Positions 31,101 to 37,192 are shown, counted from the first letter of the stretch. The stretch is 64,000 bases of DNA from Gloeotrichia echinulata CP02 (GCA_038087035.1 CP051187.1:3415001-3479000); one strand, 5' to 3'. Program-made: numbers and translations. Notes: generated from the sequence alone by a model not told the origin.

Positions 31101-33215
31101 GGTAAAATTATTGACTTCGCTGGCGGTTGCCTCATTGACAGAAACCGTTCCCCCACTGATTGAAATTACACCACTTCCCGTAAGTGAACCACCTGTGAAG
31201 TTGTAATTACCACCGCTAAAGAGTAATGTGCCTCCAGTATCTGCCTTAAATATGCCACTACTAGTACCACCGCCCTGTAAATTGAGTGTACCACTAGATA
31301 CCTGCACAGTCCCCGTATTATTGAACTGAGTCGAGATATAAGTCGTACCTGTTCCTGCGGTTTTCTTCAGTGTGCCGGCATTATTCAGTTTTGGTTGATT
31401 ACCATACCAATGATAAAAATAGCGATCGCTTTGAATGTCAAAGACTCCCGTGTCGGTGTTATTCCAAACAGCACTGTTATACAGATAAATATCTCCACCA
31501 GTCCAAGTTGTTGTACCTTGGTTTTCAATGGTGCGACTACCAAGGTATTTAGTGCTACCGCTGAGTGTAGCTGTTCCTTGGATGATGGTTTTACCTGCAC
31601 CTGTTTGATATCCCCCAGTCCAGTTGAAGGTGCCACCTGTTTCAATGGTTAAATCACCGGTGCCTGTGAGGTTTCCACCACTGAGGGTAAAATTATTGAC
31701 TTCGCTGGCAGTTGTACCGTTGAGTCCTAGAGTCCCGCCACTAAGGGTAAGGTTGTTGACTTCGCTGACAATTGCCTCATTGACAGAGATGTTACCACCT
31801 GTGACAGAGATGGTTCCCTGTCCCGTGAGTGAACCACCTGTGAAGTTGTAATTACCACCGCTAAAGAGTAATGTGCCTCCAGTATCTGCCTTAAATATGC
31901 CACTACTAGTACCACCGCCCTGTAAATTGAGTGTACCACTAGATACCTGCACAGTCCCCGTATTATTGAACTGAGTCGAGATATAAGTCGTACCAGTGCT
32001 GTTGGTTTTCTTCAGGATACCGGCATTATTCAGTTTTGGTTGATTACCATACCAATGATAAAAATAGCGATCGCTTTGAATGTCAAAGACTCCAGTGTCG
32101 GTGTTATTCCAAACAGCACTGTCATAGAGATAAATATCTCCACCAGTCCAAGTTGTTGTACCTTGGTTTTCAATGGTGCGACTACCAAGGAATTTATTGT
32201 TACCGCTGAGTGTAGCTGTTCCTTGGATGATGGTTTTACCTGCACCTGTTTGATATCCCCCAGTCCAGTTGAAGGTGCCACCTGTTTCAATGGTTAAATC
32301 ACCGGTGCCTGTGAGGGTGCCACCACTGAGGGTAAAATTATTGACTTCGCTGGCGGTTGCCTCATTGACAGAAACCGTTCCCCCACTGATTGAAATTACA
32401 CCACTTCCCGTGAGTGAACCACCTGTGAAGTTATAATTACCACCGCTAAAGAGTAATGTGCCTCCAGTATCTGCCTTAAATATGCCACTACTAGTACCAC
32501 CACTTTGTAAATTGAGTGTACCACTAGATACCTGCACAGTCCCCGTATTATTAAACTGGGTCGAGATATAAGTCGTACCAGTGCTGTTGGTTTTCTTCAG
32601 TGTGCCGGCATTATTCAGTTTTGGTTGATTACCTTGCCAATGATAAAAATAGCGATCGCTTTGAATGTCAAAGACTCCCGTGTCGGTGTTATTCCAAACA
32701 GCACTGTCATAGAGATAAATATCTCCACCAGTCCAAGTTGTTGTACCTTGGTTTTCAATGGTGCGACTACCAAGGAATTTATTGTTACCGCTGAGTGTAG
32801 CTGTTCCTTGGATGATGGTTTTACCTGCACCTGTTTGATATCCCCCAGTCCAGTTGAAGGTGCCACCTGTTTCAATGGTTAAATCACCGGTGCCTGTGAG
32901 GGTGCCACCACTGAGGGTAAAATTATTGACTTCGCTGGCGGTTGTACCGTTGAATCCTAGAGTCCCGCCACTAAGGGTAACTATATTATTAACTTGAATA
33001 TTATTGACAGTTAGTAATCCACCAGAAATTACAAAAGCTTCTTCCGAAGAAAAAAGATTGAGTATAGTATTACTGTTGCGATAAGTAGTCGTAATATTGT
33101 TATTAATAAAATTGATAACAACATCGTCTCCACTCAGGGGCAGTTGGTTTTCTGTCCAGTTATTAGCAATATCCCAAAAACCGTCAATAGCAGCTTTCCA
33201 AGTACGAGTAGCCAT
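16116..33215 (-). CDS. Giant (5,699-residue) type I-secreted multidomain protein with lipase domain
   Basis: Single uninterrupted frame. Approximate order: six ~195/215-residue Gly/Thr/Asn-rich beta repeats (90-1260), an autotransporter-like strand region (1266-1392), then Calx-beta domains (VNENGTPV... ETSKTVTIPIV... DNDA) from 1411 to about 3200, interspersed with a LamG-like domain (1759-1966), a carbohydrate-binding-like domain (2082-2242) and a discoidin-like domain (2368-2529). Next come eight CARDB repeats (3206-4216), a PPC-like domain (4216-4333), and a pancreatic-lipase-type hydrolase (4686-4886) with GHSLGAQ, ALDAAGP and GDHSYAYE supplying Ser, Asp and His. A cadherin-like domain, an FN3-like region, two more Calx-beta domains and an RTX-type GGMGNDEF C-terminus end the protein. 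There is no N-terminal signal peptide. RTX C-termini are exported by type I secretion. A role in adhesion or extracellular lipid hydrolysis is inferred. Confidence 0.9.
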   Translation of the reverse strand: MATRTWKAAIDGFWDIANNWTENQLPLSGDDVVINFINNNITTTYRNSNTILNLFSSEEAFVISGGLLTVNNIQVNNIVTLSGGTLGFNGTTASEVNNFTLSGGTLTGTGDLTIETGGTFNWTGGYQTGAGKTIIQGTATLSGNNKFLGSRTIENQGTTTWTGGDIYLYDSAVWNNTDTGVFDIQSDRYFYHWQGNQPKLNNAGTLKKTNSTGTTYISTQFNNTGTVQVSSGTLNLQSGGTSSGIFKADTGGTLLFSGGNYNFTGGSLTGSGVISISGGTVSVNEATASEVNNFTLSGGTLTGTGDLTIETGGTFNWTGGYQTGAGKTIIQGTATLSGNNKFLGSRTIENQGTTTWTGGDIYLYDSAVWNNTDTGVFDIQSDRYFYHWYGNQPKLNNAGILKKTNSTGTTYISTQFNNTGTVQVSSGTLNLQGGGTSSGIFKADTGGTLLFSGGNYNFTGGSLTGQGTISVTGGNISVNEAIVSEVNNLTLSGGTLGLNGTTASEVNNFTLSGGNLTGTGDLTIETGGTFNWTGGYQTGAGKTIIQGTATLSGSTKYLGSRTIENQGTTTWTGGDIYLYNSAVWNNTDTGVFDIQSDRYFYHWYGNQPKLNNAGTLKKTAGTGTTYISTQFNNTGTVQVSSGTLNLQGGGTSSGIFKADTGGTLLFSGGNYNFTGGSLTGSGVISISGGTVSVNEATASEVNNFTLSGGTLTGTGDLTIETGGTFNWTGGYQTGAGKTIIQGTATLSGNNKFLGSRTIENQGTTTWTDGHIYLYDGAVWNNTDTGVFDIQSDRSFVYYYGNQSKLNNAGILKKTAGTGTTYISTQFNNTGTVQVSSGTLNLQSGGTSSGIFKADTGGTLLFSGGNYNFTGGSLTGQGTISVTGGNISVNEAIVSEVNNLTLSGGTLGFNGTTASEVNNFTLSGGTLTGTGDLTIETGGTFNWTGGYQTGAGKTIIQGTATLSGNNKFLGSRTIENQGTTTWTDGHIYLYDGAVWNNTDTGVFDIQSDRSFVYYYGNQPKLNNAGTLKKTAGTGTTYISTQFNNTGTVQVSSGTLNLQGGGTSSGIFKADTGGTLLFSGGNYNFTGGSLTGSGVISISGGTVSVNEATASEVNNFTLSGGTLTGTGDLTIETGGTFNWTGGYQTGAGKTIIQGTATLSGNNKFLGSRTIENQGTTTWTDGHIYLYDGAVWNNTDTGVFDIQSDRSFVYYYGNQSKLNNAGILKKTAGTGTTYISTQFNNTGTVQVSSGTLNLQSGGTSSGNWAVNNGAILQFSSNYTLQGGTLAGSGTIIGNVSNLTQINPGDGIGTLKITGNYTQSTSSNLNIELGGATNYDRLNITGNASLNGNLNISLVNGFTPILGDRYTILDFGGNFSGGFTNITGFNLGNGLLLQSLVVNKSLVLDVVQDVNYKPGIFSFNANNFSVNENGTPVSAVTINRTGGTDGIASVTLNPTDGTANAPADYNNAPIVVNFANGEASKTVTIPIVNDTIYEGDETLNLTLSNPTGGATLGTQKTSALTIVDNDLPTISIAVAPTSVVEDGTNNLIYTFNRSGNTSNPLTVNFNVGGSASFNSDYTQNGAASFNGTSGTITFLAGSDTATLTIDPTADNTFESDETVSLTLGSSSNYTIGTFGAITATITNDDINPAILSFSASQFSVKEDGTPISTVTINRAGNSVGSVGATLQLSNGTATAPTDYSNTPITINFADGETSKTLNIPIVNDTQFEPDETINLTLTNPTGGATLGTQNTAVLQIMDNDASKYAIKFNGINQQADLGTWFNYQNFTLEMWVKAGETQVRYADIIDNNHRSNRSWVVQQNDYATNNYYFAVSSSTGVGTGVSFALTPNTWQHLAFVKDVNSVSVYIDGVLVNSASYSGSINYDGSQFLRLANWGVGGRNWNGSMDEVRIWNTARTASEIVNNFNQSVAPNSTGLVAYYQFNERTGSISADATINGRTASLINNPVWVAENPVGILYFSQANFSVNEDGTPVTTVTVNRTGISTGSVSATVNLTNGTATAPSDYNNALITVNFANGETSKTVNIPIVDDTLIDGNETVSLSLANPSNGATLGTQNTATLMIVDNDLPNTGNWTKVTNGGFETGDLSGWSLLSTYGRNNSWTITNERSVSGNFSAKANTNTGFNGAGYALKRAVTGLTAGARYVLSGFIYTGDLTSGSTYLDLDDIANDPQPGVDADSRALNGINQWQFVWKEFVAPSNQVTVRLVRDGEVKAGESVYIDEVAITPISQFVSPVSSGILAFSQAGYSVNEDGTPIAAVTVTRTGGSFGTVSATINLTNGTSTAESDYNNAPITVNFADGETSKTVTIPIIDDSQFEPDETINLTLNNPTNGAQLGTQNTATLTIINNDAPVVVRPISYDMLNGNTGSYNYWDESYTGTGNKFQNLASLSGGLGDLTDGIIPTENWQVLEAPQGAGPYVGWTINPSITFNFAKIVNIDTVTVYVDDSNGYGGVSVPQSINLSMGGASYNSGTLIDPPTSNPTFYTFSGLGFQGSALTLTLNRRNSWVFLSEVSFLGFEENASAGILAFSQPTFSVNENGTPIQQITINRTGQSNGNVSATLNLTNGTATAPSDYNNTPITVNFANGETSKTVTIPIVNDTKFEPNETINLTLTNPLGGATLGTQTTAQLTIINDDAPQPGTVSFNTANYTVNENGTANINLIRSGGSDGEISVTVTPTDGTATAVSDYNNSPITVTFAEGETSKTVTIPLTDDSIYEPNETVNLTLNNPTGGANLGTQSTAILNIIDNDAVPGVIQFSNATYSINENGTPVTAVTLTRNNGSDGNVSARINLSNGTATAPSDYNNTPITVNFANGETSKTVTIPIVNDTQFEPNETINLTLTNPQGGATLGTQTTAQLTIINDDAPQPGTVSFNTANYTVNENGTANINLIRSGGSDGEISVTVTPVDGTATAVSDYNNSPITVTFANGETSKTVTIPLTDDTIYEPTETVNLTLTNPTGGATLGTQNTAILNIIDNDAVPGVIEFSAAEYTVNEDGTPVTAVTLTRTNGSDGAVSVRVNLSNGTATAPSDYLSNPITVNFTNGETSKIVNIPIVDDTIFDPNQTFNITLSNPTNGATIGSQNNATVTIIDNDSPSLSVVFNVENVNETETATGTITRNTEDTSTELIVTLESSDTTEATVPQTVTIPVNQSSVTFTVTAVGDEIFDANQAITITASATGFNSGTDNITINNIDLADLVVSNIVAPIEAFSGQSIELVWTLTNQGNAEASGTWTDNLFLSQDAVVGNDQLLGSFSFTGSIAPGASIERRQLVTLPLTISGDRTLILQTDANNQLKERPGTEGNNTTIDDRSIQIRLAPIPNLQVSSVTAPPTAFSSQETVVQWTVTNNGTGATSAPFWYDNVWLSLDNTLDNTDTYLGQASNVSYLNVGESYTNSLTAKLPRGIDSNYYFLVKTDANNNVFEFDNENDNFGVGGPTDVDLTPPPDFQVTAVNAPAQGFSGQPLNLTWTVTNQGTGKNLETSWYDEVFMSADDVLDGVDRSLGKFYRSGTLNAGTGYNVSQTVTLPIGVSGDFFFFVRTDAGNQVYENVFESNNTGYDTTATKINLTPPPDLEVEFVDAPATASASRPLTINYRVTNFGATATPNSSWTDTFYLSTDTQLDPNTDLKLGERSRFGTLDIGASYDNSATFTLPNGFSGTYYAFVVTDSTNTVFELNNDNNVVFDTTAINIASLPGDLVVTDVTTPSTVEAGKALTVNWTVTNQGTGDTVVSSWVDRVYVSTDAVIGNGDDVLLSTFTRNGLLNVGGSYSRSELVGIPFNLVGNYQLFVVTDSNNNVYEVAGETNNSSTPKQIAITRQTPDLQVVEVSGNSQTGLAAEPVTVNWTVKNFGSGQTNVSFWYDAIYLSSDQNLGDSNDIYLGRVRRSNSLAVGDEYEASATFTAPLNAVGNFYTIVRTDSDNQVLEDPLENNNNGVSVGTISIAANTNPNPNPNPTPNQPPTNLPPEFSPDLVVTGVNAPETGISGQSFAVSWTVQNNRYSTGNRSWYDAVYLSRDQVFDRSTDIYLGIKYQSNLATGESYTATQSFTIPRGLSGPFYVFAVTDGGNNINESDRELNNIGYDGNSTEISLSQPADLVVGTITIPANGVPGQNATISYTVNNQGQNPALGSWSDSIYISADNQWDVNDALFGKLQHFGDVASGGSYSQTLTAPLPGLLPGNYYAIVRSDIRNQISESNESNNITASLNQFAADAERLDLGTADTGSLGQGQAAYYKVDVAAGETLRVKFDSASTTAANELYIRYGDVPSRAQFDFGFTQALSPDQEVVIPTTKAGTYYVLAYGQTVPEFQPSFTVEAKLLDFEIRSLSTNTGGNAGKVTVEISGAKFDTGTTFTLTDESLGVEITASRLDLIDSTKVFATFDLKGSKAGLYDLVAKNSKNQTAKLQDSFTVVEGGKANLVTDIVAPSAVRPGVVVPITIQFANNGNIDLDSPLVLLASETKAPISLTRQELRNQTNLEFVLQAENSPFGVLAPGATGSITFYAKALDSLGSLDFSLNVLDNPTTSLNWNSYIKTIESQSPELFSDPTFTTNFWNIFRTSVGQTVGELQANLAETQQLLLSSQQNESQSLGTTLSKEDYPTVSLEDFYNIALLNASYLADEPIANQGISSLIATFSDNEATPVSFVGGNAVRQSKQRGDLDPINIYFNVWRNNSRDETGYIDLSKKTYVITHGYRSTGGNPDNQFQPTDWSRAMANAIQTKDAGANVIIVDWQEGAKIRWFDSIYEKASQYVQVVGDEIAEYLINTGYNPSNVTLIGHSLGAQASGDAGEWYLLKTRQKLGEIIALDAAGPLFERRGRQFIVDSSDANNVIGIHTSDWLGYDDPFGHKDLYINPLRNRDLFADVSYRHPGIITFVGDHSYAYEILTRLLNKGEEGITDPNSKKNLNLTLPQAGNVLGSINNPNQYDDGPGIDKIWDFHETEFEVQLDANTIQENSPNGSLIGKLSAKGFRLQDNFTFELVDNADGRFRINNRNELVVADGSKLDYESKTNHNIDVKTSYLIGGRIYDILSVFKIQLIDVDETKLPEEPKIKIPIVAPIDPNDILGPAGFGEEKWLTASSTLPYTIRFENLASATAPAQQVVITQQLDPDLDFRTYRVGDFGWGDLFFDVPDNRAFYNQRLDLTATKGYYVDVSAGIDVTTGEAFWTITTIDPNTGEIPEDALAGFLPPNNEDGVGDGFVNYSIRAKRNVQTGAVIDAEARIVFDTEEPIDTPPIFNTIDAGTPNSTVNVLPATSQPGEFLVTWSGSDDSNGSALANYTIYVSDNGADFTPWLENTTLTEANYIGEAGHTYAFYSVARDNAGNTEAAPSTADAQTTIPGSTILGFGAATYSINEDGTPVTAVTINRDGSNGTLSATLTLANGTATAPADYDNTPITVNFADGETSKTVTIPIVNDAVAEGNETFTLNLGTSSDYQLGDISTTTVTITDNDTAGVTITQSGGTTNVTEGGATDTYTVALTSQPTADVNIALSNTQTATNVNTLTFTAANWNIAQTVTVTAIDDAAIEGNHSGIITHTATSSDTNYNAINIGAVNVNITDNDFNVITGNISNPRDPLTGTAANDRIVGGAGAKTITGGMGNDEFVYTNLRDVGQRIADFTVGEDKIVITQLLSSIGYQGTNPINDGYVQFIQGSTANSTVLQIDRDGPTGSAIFRNFLQLDNVTPTQINNTNNFVF
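29440..32940 (-). repeat. Six in-gene repeats in a ~1,230-bp higher-order pattern
   Basis: Equivalent points of the unit fall at 29570, 30155, 30800, 31385, 32030 and 32615, so spacings alternate 585, 645, 585, 645, 585 bp. The extra 60 bp encodes an additional 20-residue strand (VSEVNNLTLSGGTLG). Units are nearly identical over long stretches and exist in two sub-types (FYHWYGNQP versus FVYYYGNQS). The antisense strand keeps matching open frames in each unit, which is a by-product of the repetition. Confidence 0.92.
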
Positions 33216-33308
33216 AAGATGTTTTTTCTTTTTTAATAAATTATTAATGCAGGTTCTATTTCCAGCTTATTTAGGTTGTGGGCTTACCTAATCGCAAATT
33301 CACTTTTA

Positions 33309-33464
33309 GAGATTGTTTAAAAAGTTTTCGGCGAATAAAGGTGACAACTACACAAGTATTGTCCTCGGTTAGTGGGACTAACACAAACATCTTGGGTTTT
33401 GTCTGTGTAGACACGGTTTATAATCGCCAATGTGAGTAGTAAATTAGACTTTTCAAACAACCTC
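33309..33464. mobile_element. MITE, family 1, short copy (156 bp)
   Basis: The ends GAGATTGTTTAAAAAGT (from 33309) and ACTTTTCAAACAACCTC (to 33464) match those of the 1872-2171 element with a few changes, and the subterminal AAGGTGACAACTACACAAG is the complement of that copy's right part. It lacks the internal palindromic insert. Flanks are TTA and TAA, so the target duplication is no longer exact. It lies 94 bp upstream of the giant gene's start, within the likely promoter region. Confidence 0.78.
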
Positions 33465-33499
33465 TAAGTTCTATTTACCTATTCATTCTCATCGACACC

Positions 33500-34237
33500 T
33501 TAGTTATTTGGCGCTATGGGGATAACTAATTCATCGGCTGCAGGATTTAATTGATAACTAACTGAATTAAAAAACTTGGTATTCACAACTTCTTTATAAA
33601 TCTCTAAATCACCCTCCCAATTACCAATCACTTGACTTAAACCAGCCAACCTTTGACTCGGCTCATCACCAGATATTGCATGACCAAAATTAGCCGTAAA
33701 TAGCACAATTGGCAATACTGTTTGGTCTGGCAATTGTAACCCAGCTTCATTAATATCTAAATTAAGCTGCACCCCTTCAAAAGTGTACACAAACCGCGTA
33801 GCAGCTTGCACAGTCGCTTCCCCAAACTCTTGCCAAGGTCCAGGATTCAACAACGTTTTCAAAATATAGTTCCGCGCTGTATTTTGTTCTCCCTCCAACA
33901 AAACATGACCGCGAAAATTAATCCCAATTCCCTGATACTCCACCTGCGCTAATGTTGCCAAATACTTATTCGCTATTGTGGCAATTTCCACATCTTGCGG
34001 TTCTTTAGTGCTAATAGACTCAGTGAAAACAACCCGATTTACTTCCGCAATTATATTGACACCATTTTGAAAAACTACCTGCGCCGCAGTATTCGTCAAA
34101 ATCGGTTGTCGAGCCAGTTCCCAATCACTAGGAACAATACCGCTGTATTTGAGAAAATCTGGCGTCAAAATTGTCGGATTGTGCCGTTTTGCTGCAATAG
34201 CAATGGCAAATTCCTGAACATCTAAATTCGGTTTCAT
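33500..34237 (-). CDS. Conserved-looking hypothetical protein, family not recognised
   Basis: A 245-residue soluble protein with no signal peptide, membrane segment or motif that I recognise. It starts MKPNLDVQEFAIAIAAKRHN and is mixed alpha/beta, with alternating hydrophobic strands (QVVFQNGVNIIAEVNRVVFTE) and an acidic, Asn-rich tail ending IPIAPNN. Codon use and composition resemble neighbouring genes, and the frame is long and uninterrupted, so it is very probably real. The gene reads toward the giant secreted-protein gene with 284 bp between, occupied by a MITE. Nothing in the sequence assigns a function. Confidence 0.7.
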   Translation of the reverse strand: MKPNLDVQEFAIAIAAKRHNPTILTPDFLKYSGIVPSDWELARQPILTNTAAQVVFQNGVNIIAEVNRVVFTESISTKEPQDVEIATIANKYLATLAQVEYQGIGINFRGHVLLEGEQNTARNYILKTLLNPGPWQEFGEATVQAATRFVYTFEGVQLNLDINEAGLQLPDQTVLPIVLFTANFGHAISGDEPSQRLAGLSQVIGNWEGDLEIYKEVVNTKFFNSVSYQLNPAADELVIPIAPNN

Positions 34238-34408
34238 ATAATCTCAAGCTCCCTGTAGTTTTTCGTTGACAAGATAAAATTGGTTAGTTAAATTAAGCCA
34301 GTGGGTAAGAATATATCGTCTCTTTTACGCCAAACGACTACAGCAATCCTCAAAGTTTTGAGAATTTTTTTGATGTTGACGCGCAGCAAAAAGCTGTAAG
34401 TTAACAAG

Positions 34409-34558
34409 CTGGAGTTTAGACTACTTCAACCTATTAAAATACGAAAGCCTCTCTGAATAAGGCTTTGATGCTTTTGGGGATTGTTTGAAATCCTAAATCT
34501 AGAACCTTTATGTGACAATGGTTGTAGGGTTACAAATCAACTTTAGTCTAAACTCCAG
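34409..34558. mobile_element. MITE, family 3 (150 bp) with perfect 15-bp inverted ends
   Basis: CTGGAGTTTAGACTA (34409-34423) and TAGTCTAAACTCCAG (34544-34558) are exact complements. TAACAAG precedes and TAACAAA follows, a likely slightly decayed target duplication. There is no coding content. It lies upstream of the hypothetical gene at 33500-34237. Confidence 0.72.
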
Positions 34559-34823
34559 TAACAAATTTAACGCTTACTACTGCTGCAGTTATAACTAGTA
34601 TTACATTTTTAATACATTTTTAATCCTTGATATATCTCAGTATATTTATCATAATACATTCTTAGTTTGAGTTGTCAAGCACCTCATCCCAGTATTTTCT
34701 TCAATTCATCGCGGAACCAATCCTCTGAAAAGCTCCGAAACTTCTGGGAGGCTTGAAACCCACATCCCGCACTTCAAAATGTAATATAGCATTGTTGCAA
34801 ATAATCTTACGAAGACTACTAGT
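34559..34823. other. Intergenic region, possible gene remnant on minus strand
   Basis: AT-rich with no complete gene. On the minus strand about 34688-34780 one frame reads FRSFSEDWFRDELKKILG then stop, which looks like a protein C-terminus, but no start or upstream continuation is visible. Confidence 0.25.
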
Positions 34824-35275
34824 ACTGTGTCAAGATAAAAATGATGGACTGTAGTGCGGGCATCTTGCCCGCGTGAGCGAGACGCTCACACTACTGTGTC
34901 AAGATAAAAATGATGGACTGTAGTGCGGGCATCTTGCCCGCGTGAGCGAGACGCTCACACTACTGTGTCAAGATAAAAATGATGGACTGTAGTGCGGGCA
35001 TCTTGCCCGCGTGAGCGAGACGCTCACACTACTGTGTCAAGATAAAAATGATGGACTGTAGTGCGGGCATCTTGCCCGCGTGAGCGAGACGCTCACACTA
35101 CTGTGTCAAGATAAAAATGATGGACTGTAGTGCGGGCATCTTGCCCGCGTGAGCGAGACGCTCACACTACTGTGTCAAGATAAAAATGATGGACTGTAGT
35201 GCGGGCATCTTGCCCGCGTGAGCGAGACGCTCACACTACCAAAAATCCCTCAAAACAAAATTGACAGACTACTAG
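34824..35275. repeat. 69-bp tandem array (6 units) within a MITE-like element
   Basis: Six essentially identical 69-bp units start at 34824, 34893, 34962, 35031, 35100 and 35169 and end at 35237. Each unit holds two hairpins: GCGGGC/GCCCGC and GTGAGCG/CGCTCAC. The array continues at 35238-35275 into ACCAAAAATCCCTC and TTGACAGACTAC, the same border as the single copy at about 4815-4912. That copy therefore represents the unamplified element, with imperfect CTGTCAA-type inverted ends. Confidence 0.93.
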
Positions 35276-35599
35276 ACATCTGGTGAAATTAATGGAGCTT
35301 CACCTGAAACGCTGGTAGAGTCTTGACACTAGGGTCTGCTTGACCCTCCGAATTTTAGATTTTGGATACTTCGACTTCCCTGCGGGACGCTGCGCGAACG
35401 CTCAGTACAAGTTTTGGATTTTAGATTTTTGGGGTACCTTGCAGACCCCATGTGTCTGTAAAAATCTAAAAGACGCTCCTACGTCGCTCTAAGCGCAGCT
35501 ATGCCGTAGGCTTTACGCTACGAAGCACGCAAATCCAAAATCCAAAATTGGTTGACCCTAGCACCCTACAAAGTGTAGTGTTAGGCTTATGAGGTAATT

Positions 35600-37041
35600 T
35601 TACCTTATTCGGAGAGAAGGCTCCCGCCATAATCTGTGATTTGGCGGCGAGATGAATCGAGGGCGAAAAACGAAACGTTCTACGACCATTACTTGCTTTC
35701 AAGCAAGCGTGGGAGAGGGAACAGTTGAGTTTTTCGCAAATCCATATTATGATTACACTATTAAGTTGAGTGTAAAAATGCTGGTATTTGAAGCCAAACT
35801 GGAAGGAACGAACGAGCAGTACCGAAAGCTGGATGAAGCTATCCGTACTGCTCGTTTTGTTCGCAACAGTTGTGTTCGATACTGGATGGATAATAAGGGC
35901 ATTGGTAAATACGAGTTGAGCGCATATTGCGCTGTGCTTGCTGCTAATCCAGATTTTCCTTATGCTACCAAGCTTAATTCGATGGCTCGTCAAGCCAGTG
36001 CCGAAAGAGCGTGGTCTGCAATTGCTCGGTTCCTTGATAACTGCAAGAAAAATAAGCCAGGAAAAAAAGGATTTCCAAAGTTCAAGAAAGAACAAACGCA
36101 TGGCTCTGTTGAATACAAAACCTGTGGATGGAAGCTTTCTGAAGACCGCAGGTATATCACTTTCTCCGATGGGTTTCAAGCAGGAACCTTTAAACTCTGG
36201 GGAACTCGTGACCTGCATTTCTACCACAGGAAACAGTTTAAAAGGGTGCGGGTTGTCCGTCGTGCAGATGGCTATTATTGCCAGTTTTGCATTGACCATG
36301 AACGAGTAGAAAAGCGAGAACCAACTGGTAAAACTATTGGTATTGACCTGGGGTTAAACCACTTCTATACAGATAGTAACGGAGAAACAGTCGCCAACCC
36401 TAGACATCTTCGTAAAAGTGAAAAGTCCTTGAGACGTTTGCAACGGCGGATGTCTAAGACTAGAAAAGGTTCTCAAAATAGAATTAAGTTGAGAAATAAA
36501 CTTGCTCGTAAACACCTCAAAGTAAGTCGCCAGCGTAAAGACTTTGCTGTTAAGACAGCAAGGTGCGTGGTGAGGTCTAACGACCTCGTGGCGTATGAGG
36601 ATTTGATGGTGCGAAATATGGTGAAAAATCACCGATTGGCTAAGTCGATTAGTGACGCTTCATGGTCGCTGTTTCGTGAATGGGTTGAGTATTTTGGTAA
36701 GGTGTTTGGTGTTGTCACGGTTGCCGTTCCACCACATTACACCTCACAGAATTGCTCTAATTGTGGAGAGGTTGTCAAAAAGACTCTTAGCACCAGAACT
36801 CATGTTTGTCCTCATTGTGGGCATACGCAAGATAGGGATTGGAACGCAGCGCGGAACATTTTAGCAAAAGGATTGAGTACGGCGGGTCACGTCGGAACTA
36901 ACGCCTCTGGAGAGACTGACCAATACTTGAGTGAGGAAACTCCTTTAAGCAAGTCAACTCGTGGAAAGAGGAAACCCAAAGAGCGATCTTTGGAATCCCC
37001 CACTATATTCGGTACTCCGAATTAGTGGTGGGAGGATGTCA
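35600..37041 (+). mobile_element. IS200/IS605-type element with intact tnpB, no tnpA
   Basis: The right end is a hairpin formed by CCCCCACTA (36997-37005) and TAGTGGTGGG (37023-37032), followed by AGGATGTCAA at 37033-37042. The left end is approximate: a hairpin CGCCA/TGGCG lies at about 35625-35647. The region left of it (35277-35600) is filled by dispersed repeats with TTGGATT-type inverted arms. Confidence 0.7.
35778..37025 (+). CDS. tnpB: TnpB RNA-guided nuclease, intact
   Basis: 415 residues from the ATG at 35778 (MLVFEAKLEG). The frame extends 42 codons further upstream, but that part is non-homologous IS end sequence. All RuvC residues are present: Asp in IGIDLGLNHF, Glu in AYEDLMV and Asp in DRDWNAARNI. 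The zinc ribbon is CSNCG...CPHCG. The length suits the IS605 TnpB family. It is clearly homologous to the truncated TnpB at 3-1178. TnpB cuts DNA guided by an omega RNA transcribed from the element's right end. A guide would derive from the sequence immediately after about 37042 (inference). Confidence 0.93.
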   Translation: MLVFEAKLEGTNEQYRKLDEAIRTARFVRNSCVRYWMDNKGIGKYELSAYCAVLAANPDFPYATKLNSMARQASAERAWSAIARFLDNCKKNKPGKKGFPKFKKEQTHGSVEYKTCGWKLSEDRRYITFSDGFQAGTFKLWGTRDLHFYHRKQFKRVRVVRRADGYYCQFCIDHERVEKREPTGKTIGIDLGLNHFYTDSNGETVANPRHLRKSEKSLRRLQRRMSKTRKGSQNRIKLRNKLARKHLKVSRQRKDFAVKTARCVVRSNDLVAYEDLMVRNMVKNHRLAKSISDASWSLFREWVEYFGKVFGVVTVAVPPHYTSQNCSNCGEVVKKTLSTRTHVCPHCGHTQDRDWNAARNILAKGLSTAGHVGTNASGETDQYLSEETPLSKSTRGKRKPKERSLESPTIFGTPN

Positions 37042-37192
37042 ATTATATACATCACAATCAATATCACCTACGCTAGTATCATAGGGTTACATTTGTGCCT
37101 TATCGGTCGATTAATGAGCGAAAACTATGAGATATCAGAACCGCAATCTAATCTATCTCCCAGCTTTCAGGATTTATTTTATTTAAAACCAG

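Noticed and set aside
29570..32882. Recurrent 85-86 residue frames on both strands inside the giant gene
   Set aside because: They recur only because the underlying DNA unit is repeated; the giant frame explains the DNA fully.
34688..34780. Gene remnant ending SEDWFRDELKKILG on the minus strand
   Set aside because: Too short and no identifiable family; recorded only as a weak possibility in the intergenic entry.
34824..35237. CRISPR array
   Set aside because: The 69-bp units are identical throughout with no variable spacers, so this is a simple tandem repeat.
35499..36299. 266-residue minus-strand frame over tnpB
   Set aside because: Antisense of the intact TnpB gene and of dispersed repeats; no family recognised.
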